DNA from: Zygnema cylindricum
Lineage: Eukaryota; Streptophyta; Zygnematophyceae; Zygnematales; Zygnemataceae
Direction: 5' to 3'
Length of the DNA stretch: 20,339 bases
Assembly (NCBI GenBank): GCA_037447655.1
Contig: JBBHKE010000301.1
Coordinates: 1 to 20,339 of the forward strand
This document shows, piece by piece, positions 8,788 to 17,310 of the stretch. The first letter of the stretch is position 1. Each line of letters starts with the position of its first letter. Below the pieces are notes generated by a model, which searched no databases, was not told where the DNA came from, and saw only the letters and a program-made list of their open reading frames with translations. A program made the translations under genes and the position numbers.

Positions 8788-10020
8788 AACATGGTTCGGA
8801 CCAAACAGTCAAATCAAAGTTAGCCGACAATTTCAGCCTCAAAATTTCGGGGGGAAAGAGATCTAGCAGTCATCTGCATGCAAGCTCTCACTTTGTTTTT
8901 TTTGCAGCTACTGAGGAGCATCTAACAATTCAAGAGGCATTTTCATCACGTGAGAGAAATCCTTGGATCGAGGTGGCAAACGATAAAATGAAGTCTATTA
9001 TGGAGGCACAGACATAGAAGCTGGTGGATCTTCCTCCGGGCAGAAAAGCCATCGACAGCAAATGGGTATTCAAGGTGAAATTGAGCCCGGACAACACCAT
9101 TGAAAGGTATAAGGTAGACTAGTGGCCAAGGGGTATAATAAAAAAAAAGATATTGATTTTGAATAAACCTTTTCCCCTGTTGTTAGATTTCCTAGTGTCA
9201 GATTTCCTAGTGTCAGAATTCTGCTAAGTCTAGCGCCTATATAGAATATGGAAATACATCAAATGGATGTTAAAACTGCCTTTTTGCATAGAGAATTAGA
9301 AGCGACCATTTAGAAAAACAACCTGATATGTATGTGGAAAAAAGAAAAGAAGAATTAGTGTGTAAACTGATAAAATCTTTGTATGGGTTGAAACAAGCCC
9401 TTAGACAATGGAATTTGAAGTTAGATGAGTTTTTGACTGGGCTAGGTTTTAAGAGAATTAGCTCGGATCATTCTGTATATGTTTTACAAGGGGAGGATGG
9501 GATACTGTACATTGCTGTATATGTGGATGACTTATTACTAATGAGTAAGTCAATGGATGAGATAAACCACATTAAAGCAGCTTTAAGGTTTAGGTTTTAG
9601 ATGAAGAACCTCGGTGAGGCCAAGTATATCTTAGGCATACAGGTAGAAAGAGAGAAACAAAAGGCTGATAATGTTGACTCAGAAAGAAGCAATAGGTAAA
9701 ATGCTTGAAAAAAATAAAATGAAAGATGTAAAAAGATCTGTAACGCCCATGGAATTCAGACAAAAATTGGAAGGAAGTGACTCAGATTCAGGCATAATGG
9801 TTGGTGAGAGTTTAGAGTCAGGGGAGGATTGGAAGTCTTATATATTTTATAAACTGTACGAGACTTGATGTTACAGCAGCTGTGGGAGTCTTGAGTAGAA
9901 GTCTGCAAAATCCTCAAAAGGAAGACTAGGAAGCAGCAAAAAGGGTGTTGAGATATCTGCAGGTACTCGAAATCTTAAGCTTGTATTCGGAGGAGGAGAA
10001 GTGAAAATATAGACGTGGAG
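8788..10020 (+). pseudogene. rt: copia reverse transcriptase, broken
   Basis: The recognisable start is TIQEAFSSRERNPWIEVAND (from about 8927), then a stop at 9016-9018, then SKWVFKVKLSPDNTIERYK. The fingers region is damaged by a stop and by a 15-bp perfect duplication of RFPSV codons (9185-9214). EIHQMDVKTAFLH begins at about 9250. The frame 9328-9600 has the palm motif with YVDD (9520-9531), the catalytic site, and LKQALRQWNLKLDEFL. KNLGEAKYILGIQVE continues after a stop at 9598-9600. The thumb and connection to RNase H (9660-10020) is more degraded. All core motifs of a copia RT can be placed in the right order, but not in one frame. Confidence 0.9.
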
Positions 10021-10504
10021 CGACGCTAGCTATGGGGACATGCCCAAGCCGAAAATCTACAACCGGTTTTGTTTTTAAAATTGGAGATGGAACTTGCTGT
10101 TGGAGCAGCAAATTACAAAAGGTTACACCTCAATCCACAATGGAGTCAAAATACATGGCAGCGGCTTATGCCCTCAAGGAGCTCTTATGGGTCAAGTCTA
10201 ATTTACATGAACTTGGGTATATGCAAACAAGTCCTCAAGCCATCTGGTGAGACAACCAGGAAACCATTGCAATTGCCTCTAACCTCAGCCATCATTTTGA
10301 AAGCAAACACATGGATGTTAGACTTCACTTTGTCAAAGAAAAAGTGCTTGCAAAAGTCATTAAATTGTGTTATTTACCGTGCTTGCAAAATTCATTAAAT
10401 TGTGTTATTTACCGGATGAGAATATGGTGGCTGACATGTTAACTAAAGCCCTTTCTGCTCTTAAGTTGCAGTTTTCCAGAGAGGCTATTGGACTAAGTGA
10501 GTAA
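10021..10504 (+). pseudogene. rh: copia RNase H, broken
   Basis: The domain starts with a WSDAS segment (about 10017-10031), changes frame near 10040 and continues with RKSTTGFVFKIGDGTCCWSS, then TPQSTMESKYMAAAYALKEL, the usual copia RNase H motifs. A TGA at 10248-10250 interrupts just before DNQETIAIA, and a 35-bp duplication with one difference (10344-10378 and 10379-10413) shifts frame near the end. The final codons reach a natural-looking stop at 10502-10504, 16 bases before the polypurine tract. RNase H would remove the RNA strand during reverse transcription. Confidence 0.9.
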
Positions 10505-10513
10505 CTGAGTCTA

Positions 10514-10527
10514 AAGATTTAGGGGAG
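10514..10527 (+). promoter_or_regulatory. Polypurine tract
   Basis: The run AAGATTTAGGGGAG lies directly before the TGATGAG that opens the right LTR. In LTR elements this tract primes plus-strand DNA synthesis, and its position defines the LTR edge. Confidence 0.7.
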
Positions 10528-11465
10528 TGATGAGATTTGAAATCGTTAGTTCAGTAAATAGAGCTATGAGAGGAGACTGAGGACTTAGAATATTTTTATT
10601 TTTCCGTCTAGGTCAGATGTAATACTTAGAGTAACTGTAGGACACGTGTAGATAGACAGTAGAGTGTACTGTAAGACACGCGTCGACAGTTGAAGATGAT
10701 GCAGGTAATCCGGAGTGGCGACCGACACCCACATACGCGTGGCACAAATCATACGGGCGCGTTCAGTGAATCAAACAGACGAAGACTAAGCGTAACATCC
10801 GAAAGAGAATTGTGAGAGATCGAAAGTAGGTCATCGATACGAACCAATTCGACGGACGCGATTAAAGTGGGGACCATTATGACTAAGTGCGCCGTACGCT
10901 CTCAAGGATGTTCGTACCACTGATCAACATTTATCTAGATTTTTTTGATTAATGCTGACTAAGCATCGACAGGACGTTATTTGTAAATATCTGGAAAACA
11001 AATGGTTGGCGTTTAGTGCATTATAAATGGTTGGCGTTTAGTGCATTAGAAATTAGTGTTACACTGTTCATTTAGCGGCAAGTAGTAATTAGGATTTTGG
11101 AAGTACCCACGGTACAATGACGTACAGGTTGTATACTTTGTCGTAAGTCAAGATAGTACTGTAGTACGGCCACCCGAATTAGTGTGACTAGTAGATACTC
11201 ACTCTGAGTATATAGTTCAGGACTTAGCCAATTTTGAATAATCTAGTTTTGGGATTATGATATTTTAAGGGAAGTTTTTGTGAAACTTCCAGACGTCATA
11301 TCTTATGGTTTACTGGTTCATTTGGGCTGCGATTTTGGGAATTATCAGTTTACTGTGTTGTGTATCACTGTGGCAAATTTGAGGCATATTGGCCGTTTGA
11401 GTCATATTTTGTGTCAGCTGAAAGTTGGTTGTTGAGGAAGTGATTGATAGTTTCTGCTGTTTGTC
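10528..11465 (+). repeat. Right LTR plus second copy of the leader
   Basis: This is the right copy of the direct repeat, with a clear match to the left copy from GAGATTTGAAATC onward and a TATATAG motif at 11209-11215. It has a private 25-bp duplication (11000-11024 and 11025-11049, one difference). The match does not stop at an LTR end: it continues through the leader (TGTGGCAAATTTGAGGCATA near 11370) to a second gag start. A true LTR could not contain the gag start, so a second, mostly deleted element or a segmental duplication must follow the LTR. Confidence 0.75.
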
Positions 11466-11633
11466 ATGTCTACTTCCACTGCTATTGCTGGTTCTCCTCC
11501 TGCAACGGTGGTTGTAGAACAACAAATACCAGATACAACTTTGTTTAGAAGATTCTGCCCCAATTGGCGCCATGCAATTGTCTTGGTTGGAGAACTGGTC
11601 TCATTGATGAGGTGGGGCTCTTTTTTCCTTTAG
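11466..11633 (+). pseudogene. Chimeric frame: gag N-terminus joined to unrelated sequence
   Basis: The frame opens MSTSTAIAGSP and keeps the gag leader peptide up to VVVEQQ, then at base 11524 leaves all similarity to the left copy and continues as IPDTTLFRRFCPNWRH and further to a stop at 11631-11633, 55 residues in all. The left copy has a premature stop soon after this point, the right copy does not. The downstream part has no domain I recognise. It is most likely the accidental product of a deletion or recombination joint. Whether it is transcribed from the LTR is unknown. Confidence 0.5.
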
Positions 11634-12350
11634 ACAGTTATCTATCATAGTATATCAGATTAGAGTTTAGGCACCCACTCTAACCTTTTTTTTATATCTT
11701 TGCTTCCTATCTTTCTTTGGCTTCTATTGGAGTAAGTAATCGTCTACTAGTAGCCTGACGTCTGTTGTGAAGCTTGCAGATGTTTAAGTTGTGAGATCGT
11801 GGGTATGTCCGTCTGTTTTGATAAAGGTTGTGTAAACTTCTCGTCTCTCTTTCTTGTTGATCAAACAGGTATACAAAACAAGGGATGTGGGAGAGAATCA
11901 AGTGGTGCTCTTTCTAAAGGTGCCAGATGCCCTTAATGTACTTTCTCACGGTACGATTCAAAGAGTTATCTGGTCAATGTTATTTTCCTGCCATCATCAT
12001 TGAGGTGAAATTCGTTGCTCCTGCAGATTCTCGTGCTTTGTAATATGAATTATTCAGTTGCGAAAAGGTAGTCAATCCTTGCTAGAATAGAGTGAAAAGT
12101 TTTGGAGCAACCAGCTAGCAACTTAAAGTACAACTGAAAGCCATTTTCTGTTGTGGTTTGGCATATTGCATTGTGCTTTTGAGTGTTGTAGCTTGTACCT
12201 TGAGATTTTTCTTTTTGATAATTCATTGATGGTTCTTGTCTATGTGTTTCATTTCTTATCTGAAGGATCGGCGATTCAGTTTTTCCAGAAATTGCTATAT
12301 TGTGATTTTGTGCTGCAGACTTCAACTGCAGATGACGCCTCAAGGATATT
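11634..12350 (+). other. Gene-like sequence of unknown origin
   Basis: No intact gene is present, but the region has base composition and splice-like signals unlike the surrounding arrays. Acceptor-like ends occur at GCTTGCAG (about 11779), GATCAAACAG (11859-11868) and GTGCTGCAG (about 12318). An open segment 11836-12000 reads VYKTRDVGENQVVLFLKVPD from the acceptor onward and stays open for 44 codons, with a possible donor GGTACG near 11950. I do not recognise the product. It may be a fragment of a host gene; coding status is unproven. Confidence 0.35.
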
Positions 12351-12641
12351 CGTTCTCACTTGGTTAGTTTTTCATCCCTGCCTTTTTTTGTGTGTCTGTA
12401 GACGGAAGGCTATATTCTAAGTGATAGTTTTTTTGGTTGCTCTAGCCTAGCTGAGTAATGATTTTTTCCTCACTCAAGTGAAATGTTTAATTTTGTTAAC
12501 CATTTTGACATTTCATAGCTGTTTAAATTTTAATCAGTTTGATTTATTTTGTTGACCATTTTGACATTTCATAGCTGTTTAAATTTTAACCAGTGTTGAT
12601 GTTTTGGTATGCAGGTCATATATACCGATGTGGCGTTAGAA

Positions 12642-12821
12642 AAAGAAGAAGGAGAAAAAAAAGAAGAAGGAGAAGGAGGAGAAGGAGGAGGAGGAGGAGG
12701 AGAAGGAGAAGGAGAAGGAGAAGGAGAAAGTGAAGGAAGGAGAAAAAAAAGGAGAAGGGGAAGGAGAAAGAGAAGGAGAAGGAGAATGAGAAGGAAGGAG
12801 AAGGAGAAGGAGAAGGAGAAG
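12642..12821. repeat. GGAGAA purine array in unit 1
   Basis: This is an almost pure purine run on the plus strand, built of GGAGAA and GGAGGA units. Glu/Gly- and Arg-rich frames on the plus strand and Ser/Pro- and Leu-rich frames on the minus strand are translations of it. Such mirror-symmetric polypurine tracts can adopt triplex DNA. Confidence 0.9.
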
Positions 12822-12908
12822 AATATAATTTGGACGGACACGACGGGATTGTTGAATTTTTAGGCTAAGGTTTAGGTGTAGAGAGCCGGTTTAAGGTTTA
12901 TTATACCC

Positions 12909-13032
12909 TAATGATAAATAATAATAATGTATAAAAATAATAAATAATAATAATAATAAATACTACTAATAAATAATAAATATTAATAATAATAATTTTT
13001 AATAATAATAAACAATAATTAAAAACCATAAA
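12909..13032. repeat. TAA/AATAAT array in unit 1
   Basis: The stretch consists of A/T-only trinucleotide-like runs (AATAATAAT and TAATAAATA variants). It has no coding content and sits between the unique spacer and the CAT array. Confidence 0.85.
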
Positions 13033-13042
13033 AAAACATTAT

Positions 13043-13681
13043 TGTCATCATCATCATCATCATCATCACCACAATCATCATCATCATCATCAGCATTGTC
13101 ATCCTCGTCGTTGTTGTCATCATCCTCATCATCCTCATCATCGTCGCCATCATCATCATCATCATTTCATGTGGTATTCAGTGGTCGTGTAGTCATGAGC
13201 GGTGATGTCGTCATGGGTGGTCGTGGTGTCATGATTGGTCGTATCGTCATGAGAGGTCATGTTCGTCATGAGGTGTTGTGTCGTCATGTTTGGTCATGTG
13301 GTCATGAGTTGTCATCCTCATCGTTATGCATCGTCATCTTGCATCATCATCGCGCATCATCCTCATATATCCTTATGCATCCTCATGTATCCTCATGCAT
13401 CCTCATGTATCTCATGCTTCATCTTGCATCATTTTGCATCATCAACATGCGTCACCATCATCATCATCATGCATCATCGTCGTGTATAGTTATCATGTAA
13501 CTTCATGCATCCTCATGCATCCTCATGCATCAACATGCATCAACTTGCATCATCATGCACCATTAACATCATCATGTATTATCTCATGCGTCATCAGTAT
13601 GCCACCATTATGCATTTTCGTTATTCACCATCATCATGCACCACCATCAATCACCAACATCATTGCATCATCATTTGGACC
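13043..13681. repeat. CAT array with GTCATG module in unit 1
   Basis: The array runs from ATTGTCATCATC through (CAT)n to the GGTCGTGTAGTCATGAGC module and then CATCCTCATGCAT units. From about 13170 to 13676 it is highly similar to 4190-4743 in the same orientation, with scattered substitutions and a few unit-number differences. The 152-residue open frame starting at 13042 is Ser- and His-rich and is a product of the repeat. Confidence 0.9.
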
Positions 13682-14482
13682 CGTTCTCACTTTGTTAGTT
13701 TTTCATCTCGCCTTTTTTTGTGTGTGTCTGTAGACGGAAGGCTATGTTATAAGTGATAGTTGTTTTGGTTGCTCTAGCCTAGCTGAGTAATGATTTTTTC
13801 TCACTCGAGTGAGTTGTTAAATTTTGTTGACCATTTTGACATTTCATAGCTGTTTAAATTTTAATCAGTGTTGATGTTTTGAAATGCAGATCATCTATAC
13901 TGATGTGGCGTTAGAAAAAGAAGAAGGAGAAGAAGAATAAGAAGGAGAAGGAGGAGAAAGAGGAGGAGAAAGAGGAGGAAGAGGAGGAGGAGGAGGAGGA
14001 GGAGGAGGAGGAAGAGATGGAGAAGGAGAAGGAGAAGGAGAAGGAGAAGGAAGGAGAAAAAGGAGAAAGAGAAGGAGAAGGAGAAGGAGAAGGAAGGAGT
14101 AAAAGAAGGAGAAGGAGAAGGAGAAGGAGAAGGAGAAGGAGAAGGAGAAGGAGAAGGAGAAGGAGAAGGAGAAGGAGAAGGAGAAGGAGAAGGAAAAAGA
14201 GAAGGATATAATTCGGACGGCACGACGGGATTGTTGAAGTTTTAGGCTAAGGTTTAGGTGTAGAGAGCGGGATGAAGGTTTATTATACCCTAATAATAAA
14301 TAATAATAATATATAATAATAATAATAAATAATACTAATAAATAATACTAATAAATAATAATATTAATAATAAATAATAATTAAAAACCATAAAAAAACA
14401 TTATCGTCATCATCATTATCATCACCACAATCATTATCACCAGAATCACCATCATCATCATCAGCATTGTCATCCTCGTCGT
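13682..14482. repeat. Composite tandem repeat, unit 2, truncated
   Basis: This second copy of the unit at 12351 has the same order: leader, GGAGAA array (about 13914-14205), spacer, TAA array (about 14286-14380), AAAAACCATAAAAAAACATT and the start of the CAT array. It stops after CATCCTCGTCGT at 14482, where unit 1 continues with TGTTGTC but this copy switches to copia gag-protease sequence. Its GGAGAA array is longer than that of unit 1, while the leader lacks the 56-bp duplication. Confidence 0.85.
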
Positions 14483-15785
14483 CTTTCAGATCTACAGATC
14501 CCACTAGATCTGTGGTAACTACTCTCCCATTCCCATACTCTATTTCCACAGTAGGGATCTTTCTTAGCTTAGTGAAGAGGTGCCTGTCACGACACATATG
14601 CATGGATGCATCTGAGTCGATGATCCATCCCTCCTCTGGTGCTTCCCGAATGCCTCCAAGGGCACAATTCTGTTTTCGAGGGATCTCCATCTCCTCTAGA
14701 TTTTTGTCAAGAAGGAGCTCCCCATCTTCCTCCTCGGAGGACTTGTCCTCCTCGGTCTCTCCTTTCACTCGTGTGACCACAAGTGCTTTCTTCTTCCCTA
14801 CGGAAGAACCACCTCCACGATTTTCTTGGAGCCTCAACTCTGATAGCTTGATGCAATCAGCTATGAAGTGCCCCGACTTTTTGCAAAAATGACAAAGCCC
14901 CTTTGGAGTCCTCGGTTCTCCAGATTGATCTTTTTCCCCTTTGAAGTTGTGGTACGGCTTTTTCGAATCCTTCCTCCACCGGTAAGTTCCGGCAGCCAGA
15001 GCTTGCACGCTCTTTCCTCCTCTTCGGATCTCAATAGTGTTTTCCTGTATAAGTATCATTCGAACCACGGTGCTCCACTTCCAAGCACTATCATCCATTT
15101 GTTGCACTCGGTACTCTATATTTTCATACTCCTCCGGCAACTTCATGATGAGAGTGTTAACTTTCATCTTCATAATGCCTGTCTATCCGGCACTCTCCAT
15201 CTCCATGTATAGACAAGAGAGATCAGTGCAATAGTCCAACATCTTCCCCCTTTTGAAAGTGTAACTGATCAGCCTTTGCTTAGCCAGTTGAAGCTCCTGA
15301 ATAGTGCCAGCTCTATAAATCTCCACTAAGGTCATCCACAACTCCTCAGCCTTGAAGATTTGAAGGTGAGAAGTTGCCAACGCTTAGGTAAGGTGCCTTA
15401 GAATGAAGTGCCTTGCATTCATATTGGTGTACTCCCACATCTGAATGTCGTTTTCCTCAGTCTTCACGGCCACTGCTCCGGATGCCATGGCAATAAGAGT
15501 GAGAGGTGTCACCTTTTCTTTCACTTTTTCGGACACACTGCTGTCCCCATCATCTGTCCCCTCCGTTGGAGCAGATCCTGCTGCAAAAAACCTCACTCCT
15601 CCAAACCCTGGTGGAGTTCCTAGAGATGGACGTTTCACTTTTCCACTAACAATACCCCAGTATCGTTTCCCACATAATGCCCCTGTCATAATAGCTTCCC
15701 AGTAAATGAATCCAGATCCGTTGAATATGGGTACCCTAGAGGGTGGGCCCATAACCTGCAATTCTGTGTCCTCCATTTGGACCAA
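14483..15785 (-). pseudogene. gag: copia gag-protease fragment of a second lineage
   Basis: On the minus strand one frame runs from the ATG at 15783-15785 to 14483, with only two in-frame stops (15384-15386 and 15183-15185) and no frameshift. In order: VPIFNGSGFIYWEAIMTGAL near the N-terminus; EELWMTLVEIYRAGTIQELQ; LPEEYENIEYRVQQ; a CCHC knuckle CHFCKKSGHFIADC; a charged Glu/Asp-rich stretch; and the protease start EGWIIDSDASMHMC. The protease triplet reads DSD, not the expected DSG or DTG, so catalysis would be lost. The fragment then runs straight into the CAT array of unit 2, which the frame reads as Asp-rich tail. Pol is missing. It differs in sequence from the gag at 6254, so it is a separate, better preserved family. 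Confidence 0.9.
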
Positions 15786-15834
15786 GAATGAGGAAGCCTC
15801 TAGGTAGTTTTTGACTAACCCACTTTCAACGAAA

Positions 15835-16440
15835 GCAACTGCTATCCTAGCAGATAAATAGATAACTTGAGTGCACCCCTGAGCAGTCTAGACTCCCCTG
15901 AGTCCACAGAAAAAGAATCACTGAAAACGCCTTGCCAGGCGATTAAATTTCAAGTGGCAAAGATGCCAAAATATATACAAGCTTGTTGGGAGAGAGGTGG
16001 CTACCTCCTCAACCCTCTAAGTTCTAAACCCCTCTCACAACCCCTATCTACTGATGTATGAACCAATCAGGAGACTGTTCAGTACAAACAAGTACTATGG
16101 CCGATGTACTTTCTGTACGGCTAATATACGACAAGGCCATGGAGTGGACGTCTGTCTCCTTTGGACTTGCCCTTATGCTCCCTGGGATTCCCGCTTCTCA
16201 ATGATATCTTGCCACGTGTTGATAGGTCATGTTACATCCGCAAACCGCCAAGCCGGCCATTCCGGGATCCCGGCGATGGTGCGGGCCGTTGGATCCAAAC
16301 CGGCTTTAGTTCTCAGCCGTTTAAAACAAATGTCCGATACATTTGTTTCGTGCGCACTTAATTTCCCGACTAGTTTCTATGTATCCTAATTGTAATTCCG
16401 TTAATCGGATAAGTCGTCTATCTATTGTTTAAATAGCTAT
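15835..16440 (-). repeat. LTR-like region of the minus-strand copia
   Basis: This lies directly upstream (in minus sense) of the gag fragment and is similar, in the same orientation, to 19690-20339; shared blocks include GAGTCC-CAG-AAAAAGAATCACTGAA, TTCTAAGTTCTA and AAGGCGGCCATTCCGG-like runs. On the minus strand a TATATA motif (15971-15977) aligns with TATAAAT (19850-19856) in the relative, a credible promoter about 190 bases before the gag start. The exact TG and CA ends and the primer-binding site could not be fixed, so the boundaries are approximate. Confidence 0.65.
15971..15977 (-). promoter_or_regulatory. Candidate LTR TATA box
   Basis: The minus strand reads TGTATATATTTTGG here, and the aligned position of the other LTR-like region reads TGTATAAATGGC (19850-19858). 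The TATA shape is kept although surrounding bases have changed, and both are oriented to transcribe toward the gag side. Confidence 0.5.
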
Positions 16441-16469
16441 CAAACCCTATGTATCCTAACGGACTACTA

Positions 16470-16705
16470 CGACAGACTGGTAAGGGTTGACGGGTACGCC
16501 TCGCCCTACCGGTCGGAGGTTCGGGTCCTGCCGGACTCAACCTTTTTGGTTGAGAGTGGCTTACGTCACTCTTAAGCCCTGCCTATGGAGCTAAGGCAGC
16601 CATGGCTCCACCGCCCTCTCTTTCCTTCAGTGACTACAACAAGTATGGGGGTCAGAGAAGGTGGAGGCAAGCTGTCTCTGCTTTTCTTTTCTTTCTTATT
16701 TTAAT
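16470..16705 (+). mobile_element. Candidate tRNA-derived SINE
   Basis: A box-A-like TGGTAAGGGTTG (16478-16489) is followed 40 bases on by a box-B-like GGTTCGGGTCC (16518-16528), the spacing expected for an internal RNA polymerase III promoter. A GC-rich body follows, containing a stem GAGTG...CACTC near 16553-16572, and a pyrimidine-rich tail (CTTTTCTTTTCTTTCTTATTTT) ends near 16702. No cloverleaf tRNA can be folded by eye and no target duplication was found, so this is tentative. Confidence 0.35.
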
Positions 16706-16739
16706 TAAGACCTAGAAAATACCTCCCCTAATCTAGTGA

Positions 16740-17169
16740 TTTCAACATGAAGGTGAAGATTGAAGGTGAAAATTGAAAGGTGAAGAATGAAGGTGAAGAA
16801 TGGAAGGTGAAGAATGATGGTCAAGAATGAAGATCGAAGATGAGAAGGAGGATGAAGGATGAGGATGAGGATGAAGGATGAGGATTGGTGAAAATTGAAA
16901 ATGAGGGATGAAGTTGAAGGGTGAAGTTGAGGGATGAAGATGAAGGATGAAGATTGAAAGTGAGGAATGAAAGTGGAGAATGAATTTGAAGGTGAAGATC
17001 GAACTGAAGATTGGACACGAAGGACGAGGATGAAGGATGAAGGATGAGGATTGAAGATGAAGGTTGAAGTCGGAAGGATGAAGTTGAAAGGTGAATTTGA
17101 AGGATAAAGATTGAAGGTGAAGTTTACGATCGAGATGAAGAGAGAAGAGTAGAAGCTCCTATAGAAGAT
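16740..17169. repeat. GAAGGTGAAGATTGAAGG-type minisatellite
   Basis: Degenerate 10-12-bp units such as GAAGGTGAA, GATTGAAGG and GATGAAGGATGAGG fill this stretch. Purines dominate on the plus strand. A 180-codon minus-strand frame (16705-17247) exists only because the repeat lacks stops in that frame; its product is repetitive F, I, S and P-rich sequence. Confidence 0.85.
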
Positions 17170-17250
17170 GGTAGAGTAGATGATGATGTAGATGACGGTA
17201 GAGTAGATGATGATGTAGAAGTCGGTAGAGTAGATGATGATGAACAAGCC
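17170..17250 (+). repeat. 27-bp x3 tandem repeat
   Basis: Three adjacent 27-bp units start at 17170, 17197 and 17224, each opening GGTAGAGTAGATGATGATG. The unit is a multiple of three, and one plus frame reads GRVDDDVDD, GRVDDDVEV and GRVDDDEQA before stopping at about 17267. There is no ATG in that short frame, so I do not call a gene. Immediately right, 17244-17306 has a loose ACAAGCCT/ATAAGCCAC repetition. Confidence 0.85.
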
Positions 17251-17310
17251 TTACAAGCCTTATGAGCCACATAAGCCACAAAAGCATTACAAGCCTCACA
17301 AGCCTGTCAT

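Larger units (their letters stand above)
4996..11524 (+). mobile_element. Decayed Ty1/copia retrotransposon with direct-repeat ends
   Basis: Long direct repeats begin TGTTGAG at 4996 and TGATGAG at 10528. The second is immediately preceded by a polypurine tract (AGGGGAG, 10521-10527), which fixes the 5' edge of the LTR. Between them, on the plus strand and in the copia order, are gag with a zinc knuckle, protease, integrase, reverse transcriptase and RNase H. Every domain is broken by stops, frameshifts or small duplications, so the element is not autonomous. No primer-binding site resembling the usual initiator-Met tRNA complement was found. Homology of the right repeat to the left continues past any plausible LTR end into the gag leader, up to 11524. 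Confidence 0.9.
12351..13681. repeat. Composite tandem repeat, unit 1
   Basis: The unit begins CGTTCTCACTT and is followed, 1331 bases on, by a second copy beginning the same way (13682). In order it holds a unique leader with GTTAGTTTTTCAT, CTAGCCTAGCTGAG and GATGTGGCGTTAGAAAAAG; a GGAGAA array; a unique spacer (CACGACGGGATTGTTGAA and AGGCTAAGGTTTAGGTGTAG); a TAA/AATAAT array; AAAAACCATAAAAAAACATT; and a CAT array with the GGTCGTGTAGTCATGAGC module. The leader carries a private 56-bp duplication (12491-12546 and from 12547). Frames within it are low-complexity and not genes. Confidence 0.85.

Noticed and set aside
12609-12863. A gene with an acidic/basic tail starting near a splice-like GTATGCAG
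   Set aside because: Only about ten codons are non-repetitive (VIYTDVALE); the rest is the GGAGAA array, and the same leader recurs in unit 2 as part of the repeat.
12860-12895. Plant telomere-like repeats (GGTTTAGG-like)
   Set aside because: Only isolated AAGGTTTAGG-like strings occur, without a tandem TTTAGGG run.
13042-13500. A 152-codon Ser/His-rich plus-strand frame
   Set aside because: It is a translation of CAT repeats. The corresponding copy at 4190-4743 is read in different overlapping frames, so there is no sign of a conserved reading frame.
13891-14223. A 110-codon minus-strand frame of Ser-Pro and Leu repeats, and the matching plus-strand Lys/Arg-rich frame
   Set aside because: Both are translations of the GGAGAA array; no unique sequence supports coding.
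14467-15212. Plus-strand open frames opposite the minus-strand gag fragment
   Set aside because: They lie antisense to a clear gag-protease frame with a zinc knuckle and protease signature, and have no domain of their own.
16478-16540. A tRNA gene
   Set aside because: Box-A-like and box-B-like motifs are present, but I could not fold an acceptor stem or a plausible anticodon arm; a SINE-type remnant fits better.
16705-17247. A 180-codon minus-strand open frame
   Set aside because: It lies wholly within a GAAGATGAAGG-type minisatellite and the 27-bp repeat; the product is a periodic F/I/S/P-rich peptide with no domain, explained by the absence of stops in one frame of the repeat.
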